A stretch of 64,000 nucleotides of DNA from Yoonia sp. GPGPB17 (GCF_037892195.1 NZ_JATACI010000002.1:248001-312000); one strand, 5' to 3'. Counted from the stretch's first letter, positions 28,144 through 38,499 are shown. The notes: generated by a model from the letters alone, not told the origin. Numbers and translations are program-made.

Positions 28144-28803
28144 TCAGTTGGGGTTGTCCAGTAACTCTGATGCCAACGCTTTGTTTATCTTACGTCTTTG
28201 CGCCAAAGCGGCGGTATCAAGCCGGGTCACAATATCGGCGGCAGCGGCGAAAGAACGTTCAATGCGTGACGTCAAATACTGCACCAGTGCTGGTTGGGGG
28301 TTGATCTGACGATCGGCAAAAAGCTTCATGATCAGGGCAGAGAGCAGCGCGTCATCGGGGTTGTCGATCCGTGCGATAGTGGTGGCCTGCATACGCGATG
28401 CCAGATCGGGCAGGGCGATGGGCCAACGGCTGGGCGGCTGATTCGAGGTTAAGAGAAGTGACCCGCCTGCGGCGCGCAGATTGTTATGCAAGTGAAACAC
28501 CACCTCCTCCGCAGCTTGGTTAAGCATCTCCATATCTTCGATGATCACCGTTTGTGCATTTGTATGGAAGGGGGCGGTGATCTCATTCGCCGCAATCAGC
28601 AAACCATTGCTTTGGGTCTGAAAGACACGTGCCAGATGGCTCTTGCCGCAGCCCTTGGGCCCGACCAGTGCGAGCTTTTGTTCTGGCCAAGTCTGGGGCG
28701 TACGGAGCATGGCAAAAGCTTGCGCATTCGCCGTGGACACGAAGAAATCATCCGGCCCCAGCGCAACACCTGTTGGCCAGTCAAATGCGAGCTGATCTGA
28801 CAT
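28144..28803 (-). CDS. hdaA: DnaA-related regulator of replication initiation (HdaA)
   Basis: A 219-residue single AAA+ domain related to DnaA domain III. It has a Walker A motif GPKGCGKS at 48-55, a Walker B-like TVIIEDMEML, a sensor region SLLLTSNQPPSRWP and a C-terminal lid helix with ALASELL at the end. In alphaproteobacteria HdaA works with the sliding clamp to hydrolyse DnaA-ATP and prevent over-initiation; a clamp-binding QLAFDWP motif is present at residues 4-10. The start ATG 28803 directly abuts the TAG of the upstream permease gene, suggesting coupling. Confidence 0.88.
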   Translation of the reverse strand: MSDQLAFDWPTGVALGPDDFFVSTANAQAFAMLRTPQTWPEQKLALVGPKGCGKSHLARVFQTQSNGLLIAANEITAPFHTNAQTVIIEDMEMLNQAAEEVVFHLHNNLRAAGGSLLLTSNQPPSRWPIALPDLASRMQATTIARIDNPDDALLSALIMKLFADRQINPQPALVQYLTSRIERSFAAAADIVTRLDTAALAQRRKINKALASELLDNPN

Positions 28804-29906
28804 CTAGTCGCTCCCGGATTGTCCGCGATACAGCAAGCTGTCTTTGTACTGTCCAAGGCCCCAGCGGGCGACAACACCGATCATGGCGGCAATCGGAACA
28901 GCGACCAACATGCCGACAAATCCAAAGAGCGTGCCAAAGACCGACAACGCAAAAAGCAGCCAGACGGGATGCAGGCCGACGGATCCGCCAACCAGTTTTG
29001 GCGTCAGGATGTTCCCCTCAAGAAACTGACCCAGCCCAAAGATCGCTGCGACGATACCAATGCGCAGCCAGTTGGTCGCGTAGGTCACCGTGTCTCCGTC
29101 AACGACTTCTACGCTGCCCCAGAACTGGAACAAGGCCAGACCCACAGCGAGCACGCCGCCGACCAACGCGCCCACATAGGGGATGAAGGTGATCAAACCG
29201 GCGATAAAGCCGACGATCATGCCGAAGTTCAGCCCAGCCAACATCAGCGCCACGGCGTAATAGGTGCCCAGAACCAGACAGACCGTGCCCTGACCGCGGA
29301 TGAAAGACGCCAGTGTCGCATCAATATCGCGGGCCAGCATCCGTATGGTTTCAGCATGATCGCGGGGCAACATCTCGTCGATCTTTGCGGTCATGTTGTC
29401 CCAATCAAGCAGCATGTAGACCGCGACGACAGGCACAATGACGATCAGCACAAGGATATTGATCAGGCCAAGCGCGGATGACACCAGCCCGTTGACCAAC
29501 TCACCACCCTTTGATTGGATCGTTTCCCGATCGCCAGAAGCTGTTGATAAACAGCGCTCTCGTTGTCCAAAAGCTGAGGGAAACGCTCGGTCAGCCCGTT
29601 GCGCAGGCGTTCAAACAATTCAGGTGCGGCGTTGATCAAAGCTGCTGTTTGTTGCACCAGGGTCGGGATCACCAACAGGATCAAAAGAACGAAGACCAAA
29701 ACTGCGATAAGCGTGATGATACCGACCGCCGCAATCCTTGAACATCCGGCTCGCTCAAGGCGGTCTGCGATCGGGTCTAGGCAGTAAGCAATCGCCCCGC
29801 CCAGAACAAATGGCAGGATTACATCACCCAAAAACCACAGGGCGATCAAGAAGACGGCCGTCGCGATGCCCCAATATTTTGCTTGTTGTCCGACCGGCAG
29901 TGCCAT
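28804..29906 (-). CDS. AI-2E family transporter (PerM-like), one frame break
   Basis: An inner-membrane protein with about eight membrane helices. The first part starts at ATG 29906 (MALPVGQQAKYWG) with helices at about 12-45 and 60-85 (IITLIAVLVFVLLILLVIP). The second contains INILVLIVIVPVVAVYML, LVLGTYYAVALMLAGLN and the long FIPYVGALVGGVLAVGLAL helix region typical of the family. The two frames join near 29540 (LLA-SGDRETIQSKGGELVN) after adding one base, giving about 368 residues. The family exports various small molecules; autoinducer-2 export is only one proposed role. Together with hdaA and ppk it forms a short operon. Divergent from proS. Confidence 0.8.
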
Positions 29907-30076
29907 GTGTGATCCGTAGTTGCTTGACGCAATAGATGCGGTATGCGGCACGGTGGCGCAAGGGTGGCTGTGAAATAACGCAGTCCGGATGCGGTTCACT
30001 GCAATATCATTGATCTGTGTCGTCTGCGCTTGCGAGGCGCCCCGCAGGCGCTTAAACCGTTGCGGAACATTGCACC

Positions 30077-31433
30077 ATGAAAGTCACCGCCATGCGTCTG
30101 AGCCGCTATTTCCTGCCCGTCCTCAAAGAAACGCCGCGCGAGGCGCAGATTGTCAGCCACCGCTACATGTTGCAGGCGGGGATGATTAAGCAGGCTTCCG
30201 CTAAGCATATATTCGTGGTTGCCGCTGGGCTTTAAAGTGCTGCGTAAGATCGAGGACATTGTGCATGAGGAACAGGCGCGGGCAGGGCACATCGCAGTCC
30301 AGATGCCGACGATCCAATCGGCGGACCTCTGGCGCGAAAGTGGCCGCTATGATGCCTACGGTGAAGAAATGCTGCGTATCAAAGACCGTGGCGGGCGTGA
30401 CATGCTGTTTACGCCCACGGCTGAGGAACTGGTCACGGACATTTTCCGCGCCCATGTGAACAGTTACAAAGACTTGCCGCTGACGCTGTATCAGATTCAA
30501 TGGAAGTTCCGCGACGAAGTACGCCCTCGTTTCGGCGTCATGCGGGGCCGCGAGTTCTATATGAAGGATGGCTATAACTTTGACCTGACTAAAGAAGACG
30601 CGCTGCACGCCTATAACCGTCATCTGGTCAGCTATCTGCGCACCTATGAACGCATGGGTCTGCAGGCCATCCCAATGCGCGCTGATAGTGGCCCGATTGG
30701 TGGCGATGACACGCATGAGTTCCTTGTGCTGGCCGAAACGGGTGAAAGCGAGGTTTTCTATGACAGCGAAATCACCGATCTGAAGTTTGGCGACCGTGAG
30801 ATCAACTACGATGACAAGGCGGCCTGCGCCGCTGTGCTGGATGAATTCACGAGCCGCTATGCGCGCACCGATGAAACCCATGATGAGGCGCTCTTTGACG
30901 CGATCCCAGAGGGCCGCAAGCGCACCGCGCGGGGTATCGAAGTGGGTCAGATTTTCTACTTCGGGACCAAATATTCTGAAGCGATGGGGGCTTTGGTTGA
31001 TGACGGGCAGGGCGGCAAAGTGCCTGTCCACATGGGGTCCCACGGGATTGGCGTGTCACGCCTACTAGGGGCAATCATCGAGGCGAGCCATGATGACAAG
31101 GGCATTATCTGGCCCGAGGGCGTGACCCCCTTCCACTGTGGCATCTTGAACATGCGTCAGGGCGATGAGGCGGCGGACGCGGCCTGTGAAGCGCTCTATG
31201 CGTCGCTGACGGCACGCGGCCTTGAGCCGCTCTATGATGATCGCGACGAACGGGCCGGGGCCAAGTTCGGCACCATGGATATGATCGGGCTGCCTTGGCG
31301 GATCACCGTGGGGCCACGCGGCCTCAAGAACGGCGTGGTCGAAGTGACCAGCCGTCGCACTGGGGAGAGTGAAGAACTGCCGCCGGAAGACGCCGTTGCG
31401 AAGATTGCCAAAATCTACGAAGGCATCGCGTGA
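30077..31433 (+). CDS. proS: Prolyl-tRNA synthetase, one-base insertion
   Basis: Charges tRNA(Pro) in the cytoplasm. The protein has the class II core with motif 1 region [18 protein letters not shown], motif 2 [17 protein letters not shown], motif 3 [17 protein letters not shown] and an anticodon-binding C-terminal domain ([13 protein letters not shown]). The N-terminal 35 residues ([15 protein letters not shown]) start at ATG 30092 or 30077 and lie in a different frame. The break is at about 30203 (KQASA then IYSWLPLGF); removing one base restores 451 residues, the short alphaproteobacterial form without editing insert. proS is essential, so the break is probably an error in the sequence. 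The next gene starts at a GTGA overlap. Confidence 0.88.
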
Positions 31434-32002
31434 GCCTGACCGAAGTAGACTGGTCACTGATCCCGGCACCTGCCGACGATGGTAAGGCTGCGCATCTGGA
31501 AGGTATGTCGCTGCCAACTGTGACTTTGCCAGCGACTATTGGCCCGGACGTTACGTTGTCGGATTTGGGTGGGCTGGCGGTCTTTTACGTCTATCCAATG
31601 ACCGGTCGCCCGGACCGGGATTTGCCGGACGGCTGGGATCAGATCCCCGGCGCGCGTGGATGCACGCCGCAGTCCTGCGCCTTCCGCGATCATTTCGCGG
31701 AATTGCGGGCGTGGGGCGTCGACGCGCTCTACGGGGTCTCTACGCAGGCAACGGACTATCAGAGGGAAGCGGCGGCACGTCTGCACCTGCCGTTCCCACT
31801 GTTGTCAGATGTTGATTTGGCGCTGGGCAGCGCGCTTGATCTGCCCGGGATCGAGGTTGAGGGGCAGCATTTGCACAAACGCCTGACCATGATTGTGCGG
31901 GACGGGGTGATCTTGAAAACCTTCTACCCGGTGTTCCCACCGGATCAGGATGCCGGAAACGTCATCAATTGGCTCCGTAATGACGCGGAAGAACGCGCAT
32001 AG
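31430..32002 (+). CDS. Peroxiredoxin (AhpC/TSA, PrxQ-like)
   Basis: A 190-residue thiol peroxidase that reduces peroxides. The peroxidatic cysteine is Cys78 and a likely resolving cysteine is Cys83 in [14 protein letters not shown], the five-residue spacing of PrxQ/BCP-type enzymes. A thioredoxin-like core follows ([20 protein letters not shown]) with the usual Thr-Met-Ile-Val strand near the end. The start is GTG 31430, overlapping the proS stop as GTGA; a ribosome-binding site lies within proS (AAATCTACGAAGGC). Co-transcribed with proS. Confidence 0.85.
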   Translation: MSLTEVDWSLIPAPADDGKAAHLEGMSLPTVTLPATIGPDVTLSDLGGLAVFYVYPMTGRPDRDLPDGWDQIPGARGCTPQSCAFRDHFAELRAWGVDALYGVSTQATDYQREAAARLHLPFPLLSDVDLALGSALDLPGIEVEGQHLHKRLTMIVRDGVILKTFYPVFPPDQDAGNVINWLRNDAEERA

Positions 32003-32105
32003 GTGCCTGAGGCGTTAACACCTCAGCCAAAATCTGCTAGGTTCCGTCAAAACAAGACGTCACGAGGCAGCAGATGACGATGATTTCCCTATTGCGGGCG
32101 CTGAT

Positions 32106-32711
32106 ATGATCAGGGTCCTTTGTTTGGTCGGTGGGCTGATGGGGGCCGCTGGCCTGTCGCAGTTCCCCGAATTTTCGCAGCAGTACCTCCAACGCTTGGC
32201 CGGACAGGTGGACGAGTTGACGCGGCAGGTTGTCGAATTCGACCAGACCGCCTTGGCCGACGGTATGGGCCGGGAAGAGATGTTGCAGGCGATGGCCGAG
32301 ACTCCGTTAGTCGCCTCGCAAGAACCCATGTGGCGGCGCACCTTTGCGCGACATGCGCGGCTCAGCGAAAACCTGATGATCCTGCGTGAGGCGTCTGCCA
32401 TGAAACGCCTGATGATGCCGCACCGCATGGCGGATACAGCGACCGTGCAGGCGGTATGGAGTGACTTTACACCGGCAATGCCGCTCAGCGTAGCCGGTGC
32501 GGCCTCTACAGGCACCGGGTTTCTGGGCGGTTGGGCCATCTTTGCCGCGTTGCTCGGCGCGCTCACATTGCCATTCCGCAAGAAGGCGGCCTCAACCGCG
32601 CAGCAGAGGCGCAAGCCGCCATCGATGAAATCCGACCCGCCTTTGACGCGCCCAACCCTTGTCGCGGACAACCAAGGTCAGCGGCCCAGACTGGTTAGCG
32701 TGCAAAGATAA
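32106..32711 (+). CDS. DUF2937 family membrane protein
   Basis: A 201-residue protein starting MIRVLCLVGGLMGAAGLSQF with one N-terminal hydrophobic segment, a QQYLQRLAGQVDEL helix, and a second membrane segment around 140-160 (GFLGGWAIFAALLGALTLPF) followed by a basic cytoplasmic tail. This layout matches the DUF2937 family, common next to lipoprotein-export genes in the Rhodobacteraceae; its function is unknown. The 67 bases to lolC hold the lolC ribosome site. Confidence 0.75.
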   Translation: MIRVLCLVGGLMGAAGLSQFPEFSQQYLQRLAGQVDELTRQVVEFDQTALADGMGREEMLQAMAETPLVASQEPMWRRTFARHARLSENLMILREASAMKRLMMPHRMADTATVQAVWSDFTPAMPLSVAGAASTGTGFLGGWAIFAALLGALTLPFRKKAASTAQQRRKPPSMKSDPPLTRPTLVADNQGQRPRLVSVQR

Positions 32712-32778
32712 ACACTGACCACCTTGACCATTTCCCCTCCGCGCACCACGTTGCGGCAAACGCCAAGCAGGAGCATTC

Positions 32779-34044
32779 ATGGCCGAGGTGAGGACAACAC
32801 GTCCCTTTGCAAAATTCGAATGGATGATCGCATGGCGCTATATTCGTGCCAAACGCGCCGAAGGTGGCGTCAGCGTGATGACCTGGATCAGCCTGATCGG
32901 TGTCACGCTCGCCGTGTTTGCGTTGATCGCGACATTGGCGGTGCGATCTGGCTTTCGCGCGGAGTTCATTGACACAATCGCAGGGGCGAACGCGCATGTG
33001 ACGGTGGTGATGCCACGCGCGGTCATTCAGGATTTTGAAGGCGTTGCCGGAGATATCCGGGCCGTTGCAGGCGTCCAATCCGTGGCCCCATTGGTCCGTG
33101 GACAGGCGATGGCCTCAGGCTCTGGTCGCATTGGATTGGCGGATATCTACGGTATTCGATTGGATGACTTGAAAGCGTCGGATGCGATTGTGCAGAGCGA
33201 ACGCACTATCGGCAATATTGACGACCTGCCAAATGGCATCGCGATCGGTTCGGCGCTGGCGGATAACCTGGGCCTGACAATCGGCGACCGCATCGAGATC
33301 ACCACGCGTTCGGGTGCCGCGACGCCCATGGGGCAGGCCACCCGGCGCAATGCCTATGAGGTTGTTTATATCTTCTCGACCGGACGTTTTCAGATCGATG
33401 AGGTGCGCGCTTATCTGCCCTTTGATGTCGCGCAGCTGATCTTTAACCGGGACGGCGTGGCGGATGAGTTGGAAATCAGGCTGGATGACCTCAACCAGTC
33501 CGAAGAGTTGAAACAAGAGATCGCCAACGCCGCTGGTCCTGGTTTTTGGGCCTATAGTTGGCAAGATCGGGTCGGGCGGTTCCTGCGGGCGCTCACGATT
33601 GAGGACAATGTGATGTTTATCATCCTGTCGATCCTCGTGCTGGTGGCATCGATGAACATCATCAGCGGCTTGATCATGCTGGTCAAAAACAAGGGCCGCG
33701 ATGTCGGTATCCTGCGCACGATGGGGCTGACCGAAGGGTCGATTTTGCGGGTGTTTTTCATCTGCGGTGCCGGGATCGGCACGATTGGCACAGCGCTGGG
33801 CGTGATCCTCGGATGTCTCTTTGCCATCTACATTGATACGATTTTCAGCCTTGTGAACTACGTTGCAGGTGGCGGCGTCTGGGATCCGTCCATCCGCGGG
33901 ATCTACAACATCCCCGCTGAGTTACGTCTGATTGATGTCGCCAAGGCCATGTCGCTGTCACTTGGCTTGTCGTGGATTATCACGATTTTCCCTGCGCGCC
34001 GTGCGGCCCGCATGAACCCTGTCGAGGCGCTGCGATATGAGTGA
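32779..34044 (+). CDS. lolC: Lipoprotein-releasing ABC transporter permease (LolC/LolE)
   Basis: A 421-residue inner-membrane subunit of the Lol lipoprotein-release system, which loads outer-membrane lipoproteins onto LolA. It has one N-terminal membrane helix ([21 protein letters not shown]), a long periplasmic domain, and three C-terminal helices, the last ending in [12 protein letters not shown], the FtsX/LolC signature. [20 protein letters not shown] is the second helix. AGGAGC sits just before ATG 32779. lolD begins inside its last codons (8-base overlap). In this group a single hybrid LolC/E protein is typical. Confidence 0.88.
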   Translation: MAEVRTTRPFAKFEWMIAWRYIRAKRAEGGVSVMTWISLIGVTLAVFALIATLAVRSGFRAEFIDTIAGANAHVTVVMPRAVIQDFEGVAGDIRAVAGVQSVAPLVRGQAMASGSGRIGLADIYGIRLDDLKASDAIVQSERTIGNIDDLPNGIAIGSALADNLGLTIGDRIEITTRSGAATPMGQATRRNAYEVVYIFSTGRFQIDEVRAYLPFDVAQLIFNRDGVADELEIRLDDLNQSEELKQEIANAAGPGFWAYSWQDRVGRFLRALTIEDNVMFIILSILVLVASMNIISGLIMLVKNKGRDVGILRTMGLTEGSILRVFFICGAGIGTIGTALGVILGCLFAIYIDTIFSLVNYVAGGGVWDPSIRGIYNIPAELRLIDVAKAMSLSLGLSWIITIFPARRAARMNPVEALRYE

Positions 34045-34720
34045 TTGCACATTGCAGGTCACTGACCTCACCAAATCCTACAATACAGGTAAGCCGAACG
34101 AAGTGCGGGTGTTGCAGGGGGTGTCGCTGGATGTGAAGCCGGGTGAGGTTGTGGCCTTGGTGGCACCCTCAGGTGCAGGCAAATCGACGCTGCTGCATAT
34201 CGCGGGGCTACTGGATACGCCCGACGCCGGGACAGTGCAGATTGAAGGCACGGATATGACCCGCCTATCAGACCGCAAGCGCACCGCCGTGCGGCGTTCG
34301 ACCGTCGGGTTCATCTATCAGTTTCACCATCTGCTGCCAGAATTCACCGCCTTGGAGAACATCGTGCTGCCACAACTGGCAAACGGCGTTGCTGACAAGG
34401 CGGCAAACGCGCGCGCGATGGAATTGCTTGATCGCGTTGGCATCGCGGAACGGGCGTCACACCGCCCGGCCGCGTTGTCGGGCGGTGAACAGCAACGCGT
34501 GGCGTTTTGCCGCGCGCTTGCAAACGAACCCTCATTGCTTTTGGCAGATGAACCGACGGGTAACCTTGACCCTGACACGTCAGATCGCGTTTTTGACGCG
34601 CTGATGGGGCTGGTCCGCGCCACCGGATTGGCCGCTGTCATCGCGACCCACAATCTGGAATTGGCAGCCCGCATGGACCGACGGGTACGCCTGAACGGTG
34701 GTGTATTGGAGACATCATGA
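34037..34720 (+). CDS. lolD: Lipoprotein-releasing ABC transporter ATPase
   Basis: A 227-residue ABC ATPase that powers LolC. Walker A APSGAGKS is at 43-50, the Q-loop region [17 protein letters not shown] follows, then the signature [11 protein letters not shown], Walker [13 protein letters not shown] and the H-loop [10 protein letters not shown]. The length and motifs are those of LolD. It overlaps lolC by eight bases at its start and the next dehydrogenase gene by ATGA at its end. Confidence 0.92.
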   Translation: MSDCTLQVTDLTKSYNTGKPNEVRVLQGVSLDVKPGEVVALVAPSGAGKSTLLHIAGLLDTPDAGTVQIEGTDMTRLSDRKRTAVRRSTVGFIYQFHHLLPEFTALENIVLPQLANGVADKAANARAMELLDRVGIAERASHRPAALSGGEQQRVAFCRALANEPSLLLADEPTGNLDPDTSDRVFDALMGLVRATGLAAVIATHNLELAARMDRRVRLNGGVLETS

Positions 34721-35691
34721 AAGTATCTGTCACCGAGATTGAGGCGCGAAGCCACGCCGCACTTTTGGCCCATGGCGCAGGCCAGTTGCAGGCTGCAGCG
34801 GTGGCCAAGGCGGTCGCGCGGGCCGAGGCTTTGGGCAACATCATCTGCGGTCTCTACTACCTTGAAAGCTATTGCACACAGCTGCAATCCGGTCGGGTGA
34901 ACGGGACGGTTACACCGGTGGTCAGCCGCCCGCGTCCGGCGGCTGTCCTCGCAGATGCCAAGTTTGGTTTCGCGCAACCCGCCTTTGCAGCCGCTCTGCC
35001 AGAGGCTGTCACTGCTACGCGCGAAAACGGTGTCGCGACATTGGCTGTTGCGCATGCGCACACCTGCACATCGCTGGGTTTCTTCACGGAGCAAATCGCC
35101 GCTGCCGGATTGATTGGGATCGGCATGACCAATGCATCCCCCATCGTTGCACCGCCCGGCGGCAACAAGCGTGTTATTGGCACCAATCCCATCGCGATGA
35201 CCGTGCCAGGTGATGGTGAGCCAGCGATGCATTTTGATTTCTCCACCTCTGCCGTGGCGCTCGGCAAAATCACGATGGCGAAGGCGGCGGATGAACCGAT
35301 ACCGCTGGGATGGGCTGTCGATGAAAGCGGCGCGCCAACGACGGACCCGGACGCCGCACTGAAAGGTGCCTTGGTTAGTGCGGGCGGCTACAAAGGCTGG
35401 GGTTTTGGTTTGATGGTTGAGTTGCTTGCGGCTGGTATGACCGGATCGGTCAATTCGCTGGATGTGGCCGGATTGAAAATGCCGGACGGCAAACCGCATG
35501 ATTTGGGTCAGTTCTATATCCTGATGGACCCCGGCACCTATCACGCGGATTTTGGCGCGCGCTTTGCACGCGTGGCAGAGGCCGTGGCGGAACAAGACGG
35601 TGCCCGGATTCCCGGCGCTAATCGGCATGTGATGACGCAGGTCGATGTGCCAGACGCGCTTTGGGATCTGGTTCTTACGCTTTCTGCGTAA
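34717..35691 (+). CDS. Ldh/malate-type dehydrogenase
   Basis: A 324-residue member of the Ldh2/YlbC/MdhC family of NAD(P)-dependent oxidoreductases acting on 2-oxo acids or cyclic imino acids (malate, ureidoglycolate, piperideine-2-carboxylate types). Seen motifs include [20 protein letters not shown] with a catalytic-type His, [21 protein letters not shown] and [16 protein letters not shown] near the end. Substrate cannot be assigned. Start ATG overlaps the lolD stop, which suggests shared transcription although no functional tie to lipoprotein export is known. The last 17 bases overlap the convergent DMT transporter gene. Confidence 0.82.
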   Translation: MKVSVTEIEARSHAALLAHGAGQLQAAAVAKAVARAEALGNIICGLYYLESYCTQLQSGRVNGTVTPVVSRPRPAAVLADAKFGFAQPAFAAALPEAVTATRENGVATLAVAHAHTCTSLGFFTEQIAAAGLIGIGMTNASPIVAPPGGNKRVIGTNPIAMTVPGDGEPAMHFDFSTSAVALGKITMAKAADEPIPLGWAVDESGAPTTDPDAALKGALVSAGGYKGWGFGLMVELLAAGMTGSVNSLDVAGLKMPDGKPHDLGQFYILMDPGTYHADFGARFARVAEAVAEQDGARIPGANRHVMTQVDVPDALWDLVLTLSA

Positions 35692-36109
35692 CAAAAACGC
35701 CAAAGGCCATCAAAGCGATCCCCGCCGCGCGGGTCAGAGTCAGTGGCGAGGATTGCGCTGTGAACAGCCCAAAGTGGTCGATCGCGGCCGCTGAGATCAA
35801 CTGGCCCAACAGCACAAAGAAAACGGCATTCCCGACGCCCATCGTTGGCGCGATCCATGTGATCGACAGCACGTAGAATGCGATCAACACCCCCGCCAGA
35901 AACAGATGTTTCGGCGCAGACGCGAGTTTTGCCATCGCTTGCGGGTTTGTCAGAACAGCAACCACAGCAGAGACAGCGAATGCCACGACAAACAGAACAG
36001 CCGCAGCCACCGCCGGAGAGCCGATATAGCGCCCCAACGCCGCATTCAGGGCGGCTAAGACCGGTATCCCAATCCCGGCGGCGAGCATAATGACAATATG
36101 GTGCGACAT
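35675..36109 (-). CDS. DMT-type small transporter (DUF606/YdcZ-like)
   Basis: A 144-residue membrane protein with about five helices, for example IVIMLAAGIGIPVLAALNAA, VLFVVAFAVSAVVAVL, LFLAGVLIAFYVLSITW and [16 protein letters not shown] at the end. The layout is that of the small DUF606 members of the drug/metabolite transporter superfamily, which may work as dimers. Its stop overlaps the convergent Ldh gene by 17 bases. Substrate unknown. Confidence 0.75.
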   Translation of the reverse strand: MSHHIVIMLAAGIGIPVLAALNAALGRYIGSPAVAAAVLFVVAFAVSAVVAVLTNPQAMAKLASAPKHLFLAGVLIAFYVLSITWIAPTMGVGNAVFFVLLGQLISAAAIDHFGLFTAQSSPLTLTRAAGIALMAFGVFVTQKA

Positions 36110-36214
36110 GGGCGACCCTTTGCTGTTTTCGGCAAGCTTAGTTGTGGACTGACGTAGATCATAGTGGCAGCCCGCTGCGATCTGTTACATTCTATCCAAA
36201 ACAGGAGGCACGAC

Positions 36215-36598
36215 ATGCGGTATTTTATCGTTCTGGCAGTATTGGGTTTGGCGGCTTGTGTTGAAGAGCCCATCGACGGGCGCACGGCATACATGGAAAA
36301 CTGCGCGAGCTGTCATGGGGCCGATGGCACGGGTGGCGGTGCCGCGGCACGCAATCTTGCGGTTGCCCCGCCTGACCTGACAACGATTGCGGCTCGCAAC
36401 GGGGGTGCTTTCCCCACAAATCAGGTTATGAGCACAATTGACGGGCTGGACCGCGGTGCGCACTTCAGCGTGGCCATGCCAGAATTCGGCGCGGGTGATC
36501 TGGGCGAAACCGTCATCGTCGAAAACGACGGGCTGGGTACGCCGGTACCGATGAAATTGCTTGTGTTGACTGAGTATTTGCAGAGCATCCAGCAGTAA
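36215..36598 (+). CDS. Lipoprotein cytochrome c
   Basis: A 127-residue class I c-type cytochrome. The signal ends in a lipobox (GLAAC, Cys15), so it is anchored by lipid on the periplasmic face. Haem is bound at Cys30-x-x-Cys33-His34 (ENCASCHG), with Met in VAMPEFG as the likely sixth ligand. AGGAGG lies right before ATG 36215. It is a paralogue of the cytochrome at 37417 (shared APxDLTT, ARNxGxFPT and SIQQ ends). It likely carries electrons to a nearby oxidase or dehydrogenase, partner not visible. Confidence 0.85.
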   Translation: MRYFIVLAVLGLAACVEEPIDGRTAYMENCASCHGADGTGGGAAARNLAVAPPDLTTIAARNGGAFPTNQVMSTIDGLDRGAHFSVAMPEFGAGDLGETVIVENDGLGTPVPMKLLVLTEYLQSIQQ

Positions 36599-36697
36599 CC
36601 AAAGCTGACATTCACGTGACATCAGCCGTTCAGAGGTTTCTGAACGGTGCGAGTGCGGTAGGACTTTGTGCAAACGCCCACAAAGGATACCCTGATC

Positions 36698-37339
36698 ATG
36701 CGCATCTTGCTTTCCGCCGCCCTTGCCCTTGCAACCACCGTCAGTGCCAGCGCAGGGCCGATCAGTTTCAGCAATGGCTGGCAAGAGCAGCGGTTGTCGC
36801 TCTTTAGTTCCAACGATTACACGTTTGGGCAGAACCTTGGGCTGGTCTCGAACGGCTCTGTCTCCATCGCCTGGAGCCGCGTGGGGCGTGAAAGCTGGGG
36901 GTCTTCAGGTGCGACATGGAACTGGACGGTTGAACAGTCCGTTCCTGCGACCGACCTTAGCCGCAAGGGCGGGGACGACCGCAACATCTCGCTTTACTTC
37001 GTCTTTGTGCCGGAAAGCATCGCGCCCAGTCTGGAAGGCGCGAACATTCGCAGTCTTCTGGGCAACGATGATGTGCGCATTATGCAATACGCCTGGGGCG
37101 GCACCCATGCGCGTGGTCAGGTGATCCAGTCGCCCTATGGCCCGCAGGGGCAGGGTGTGACTATTGCTTTGCGGCAGGCAGGCACCGGGTCATTCAGTGA
37201 AAGCGTTGATCTGGCCGCAGATTACGCCCGCGCCTTTGGCGGTGAGAAGGGCGCATTGGTCGGGTTGGCCGTGTCGGGTGACAGCGATGACACCGATACG
37301 ATGATCCGGGCGGCGATTGGCAATCTCAGCCTGCGCTAG
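36698..37339 (+). CDS. DUF3047 exported protein
   Basis: A 213-residue protein with a cleavable signal peptide (MRILLSAALALATTVSASAG). The mature part matches DUF3047, a family whose proteins start with a WQ...FSS-type beta region and contain RNISLYFVFVPES and an end segment GLAVSGDSDDTDTM. Function unknown; the family is often found near c-type cytochrome genes. A start 30 bases upstream is possible, but the chosen ATG opens the signal peptide directly. Confidence 0.75.
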   Translation: MRILLSAALALATTVSASAGPISFSNGWQEQRLSLFSSNDYTFGQNLGLVSNGSVSIAWSRVGRESWGSSGATWNWTVEQSVPATDLSRKGGDDRNISLYFVFVPESIAPSLEGANIRSLLGNDDVRIMQYAWGGTHARGQVIQSPYGPQGQGVTIALRQAGTGSFSESVDLAADYARAFGGEKGALVGLAVSGDSDDTDTMIRAAIGNLSLR

Positions 37340-37416
37340 CCAAGGATTGATTTGCATCAACGCGCTCTGCGCGCGGGCCGCCTAAGCTGACTTGAACAGC
37401 ACAAAAGGAGGACGTG

Positions 37417-37812
37417 ATGCGACTATTTCCTTTGGTCGTGGCCTTGGGCCTTGCTGCCCCGGTGGCGGCGCAGGACGCGATGCAGGGCGAGGCGCTTTAT
37501 GGGTTTTACTGCGCGACCTGCCACGGCAATGCGGCCATCGGCAATGGCCCGATGTCGCCCTCTTTGGTGGTGGCCCCGGCGGACCTGACGACATTGGAGG
37601 CACGCAACGCCGGTGTGTTCCCCACGACCCGTGTTGTGATGCGGATTGACGGGCGTGACCCATTGATCAGCCACGGCAGCATGATGCCGGTTTATGGTGA
37701 TTTCTTTGAAGGCACGGATGTCGCGACCAAGGCTGAAACCGGCCAGCCGATCATGACCTCGCAGCCGATTGTCGACCTACTCGCCTTCCTTGAGAGTATC
37801 CAGCAGGAGTGA
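37417..37812 (+). CDS. Soluble periplasmic cytochrome c
   Basis: A 131-residue class I cytochrome c with a cleavable signal (MRLFPLVVALGLAAPVAAQ). The haem motif is Cys32-Ala-Thr-Cys35-His36 and the probable Met ligand is in SMMPVYG. AAAGGAGG precedes ATG 37417; a GTG three bases earlier is less likely. It is a paralogue of the lipoprotein cytochrome at 36215, and the two flank a DUF3047 gene. Its last 36 bases overlap the convergent DUF1194 gene. Confidence 0.85.
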   Translation: MRLFPLVVALGLAAPVAAQDAMQGEALYGFYCATCHGNAAIGNGPMSPSLVVAPADLTTLEARNAGVFPTTRVVMRIDGRDPLISHGSMMPVYGDFFEGTDVATKAETGQPIMTSQPIVDLLAFLESIQQE

Positions 37813-38499
37813 AGCGAACTGCGTTTGGGGTGTCGTGCCCGCGATCTCCAAGATCAGCTTGCGGCGCACGGCGTCTGTGAACTCTGGCCCAGATTGGGCG
37901 GGCATGACAAAGGCGTTGGGCCCACCGATGATATTGGCCTCATAGGCGGCGGGCAGGTCAAAGTTCTGAAAGCTTTCGTTGCGCAGGATTGGCAAGGCGT
38001 TGATGGTGATGCCTGCGGCCACAACCTCATCCCGTGCCACTGTGATCGGCGGGCCATAGCTGTTGCCCATCGTATCCCCGGAAAAGTCGATCACGCGGCG
38101 GAAGCCCCTGATATCGTTACCTTCTATCTGATCCTTGCCATACAGCAGCGCCGACCCAATGGCGTTGCGCCCGGTGGCCTGACGGGGCGGGCCGATCAGG
38201 GCTTCGGCGAAGGCTGTCGCACTGTCCATATCCGCGATGATGGTCCAATCCACGACGGTGGCCTGTGTCTGGGCCCACTCCACGTAGGTGACGGCGATGG
38301 AGCCGTAAAGCGTGTTTTCGATGGCGGAAACCACCGCCGGATCGGTGATCGCGATGGCGTAGGACTGACGTTGGAACAACAGCTCATCCGCGTCGATGGA
38401 GCCGGAGGCATCGGCGAGCAGGACGAGTTCGAGGTCGGTCTCGATGGTTTGGGCGGCGAGGGGCGAGGCGAGGGTGAGGGCGAGGAGAAGGGTGCGCAT
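37777..38499 (-). CDS. DUF1194 von Willebrand-like exported protein
   Basis: A 240-residue protein with a signal peptide (MRTLLLALTLASPLAA) and a domain starting LELVLLADASGSIDADELLF, which carries the DxSxS metal-site pattern of von Willebrand factor A domains. DVVA region GITINALPILRNESF and ENIIGG near the end agree with DUF1194, a Rhodobacteraceae/Rhizobiales family of unknown role. The start ATG 38499 is chosen because it opens the signal peptide; a longer frame begins 78 bases upstream with implausible Cys/His content. Confidence 0.8.
   Translation of the reverse strand: MRTLLLALTLASPLAAQTIETDLELVLLADASGSIDADELLFQRQSYAIAITDPAVVSAIENTLYGSIAVTYVEWAQTQATVVDWTIIADMDSATAFAEALIGPPRQATGRNAIGSALLYGKDQIEGNDIRGFRRVIDFSGDTMGNSYGPPITVARDEVVAAGITINALPILRNESFQNFDLPAAYEANIIGGPNAFVMPAQSGPEFTDAVRRKLILEIAGTTPQTQFASLLLDTLKEGE

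Noticed and set aside
28819..29481. Antisense frame opposite the AI-2E permease
   Set aside because: Shadow of the hydrophobic codons, giving a Gln/His/Asp-rich product with no family pattern.
34324..35703. Long antisense frame opposite lolD and the Ldh gene
   Set aside because: Both sense genes are well supported; the antisense product has Cys/His/Arg-rich shadow composition.
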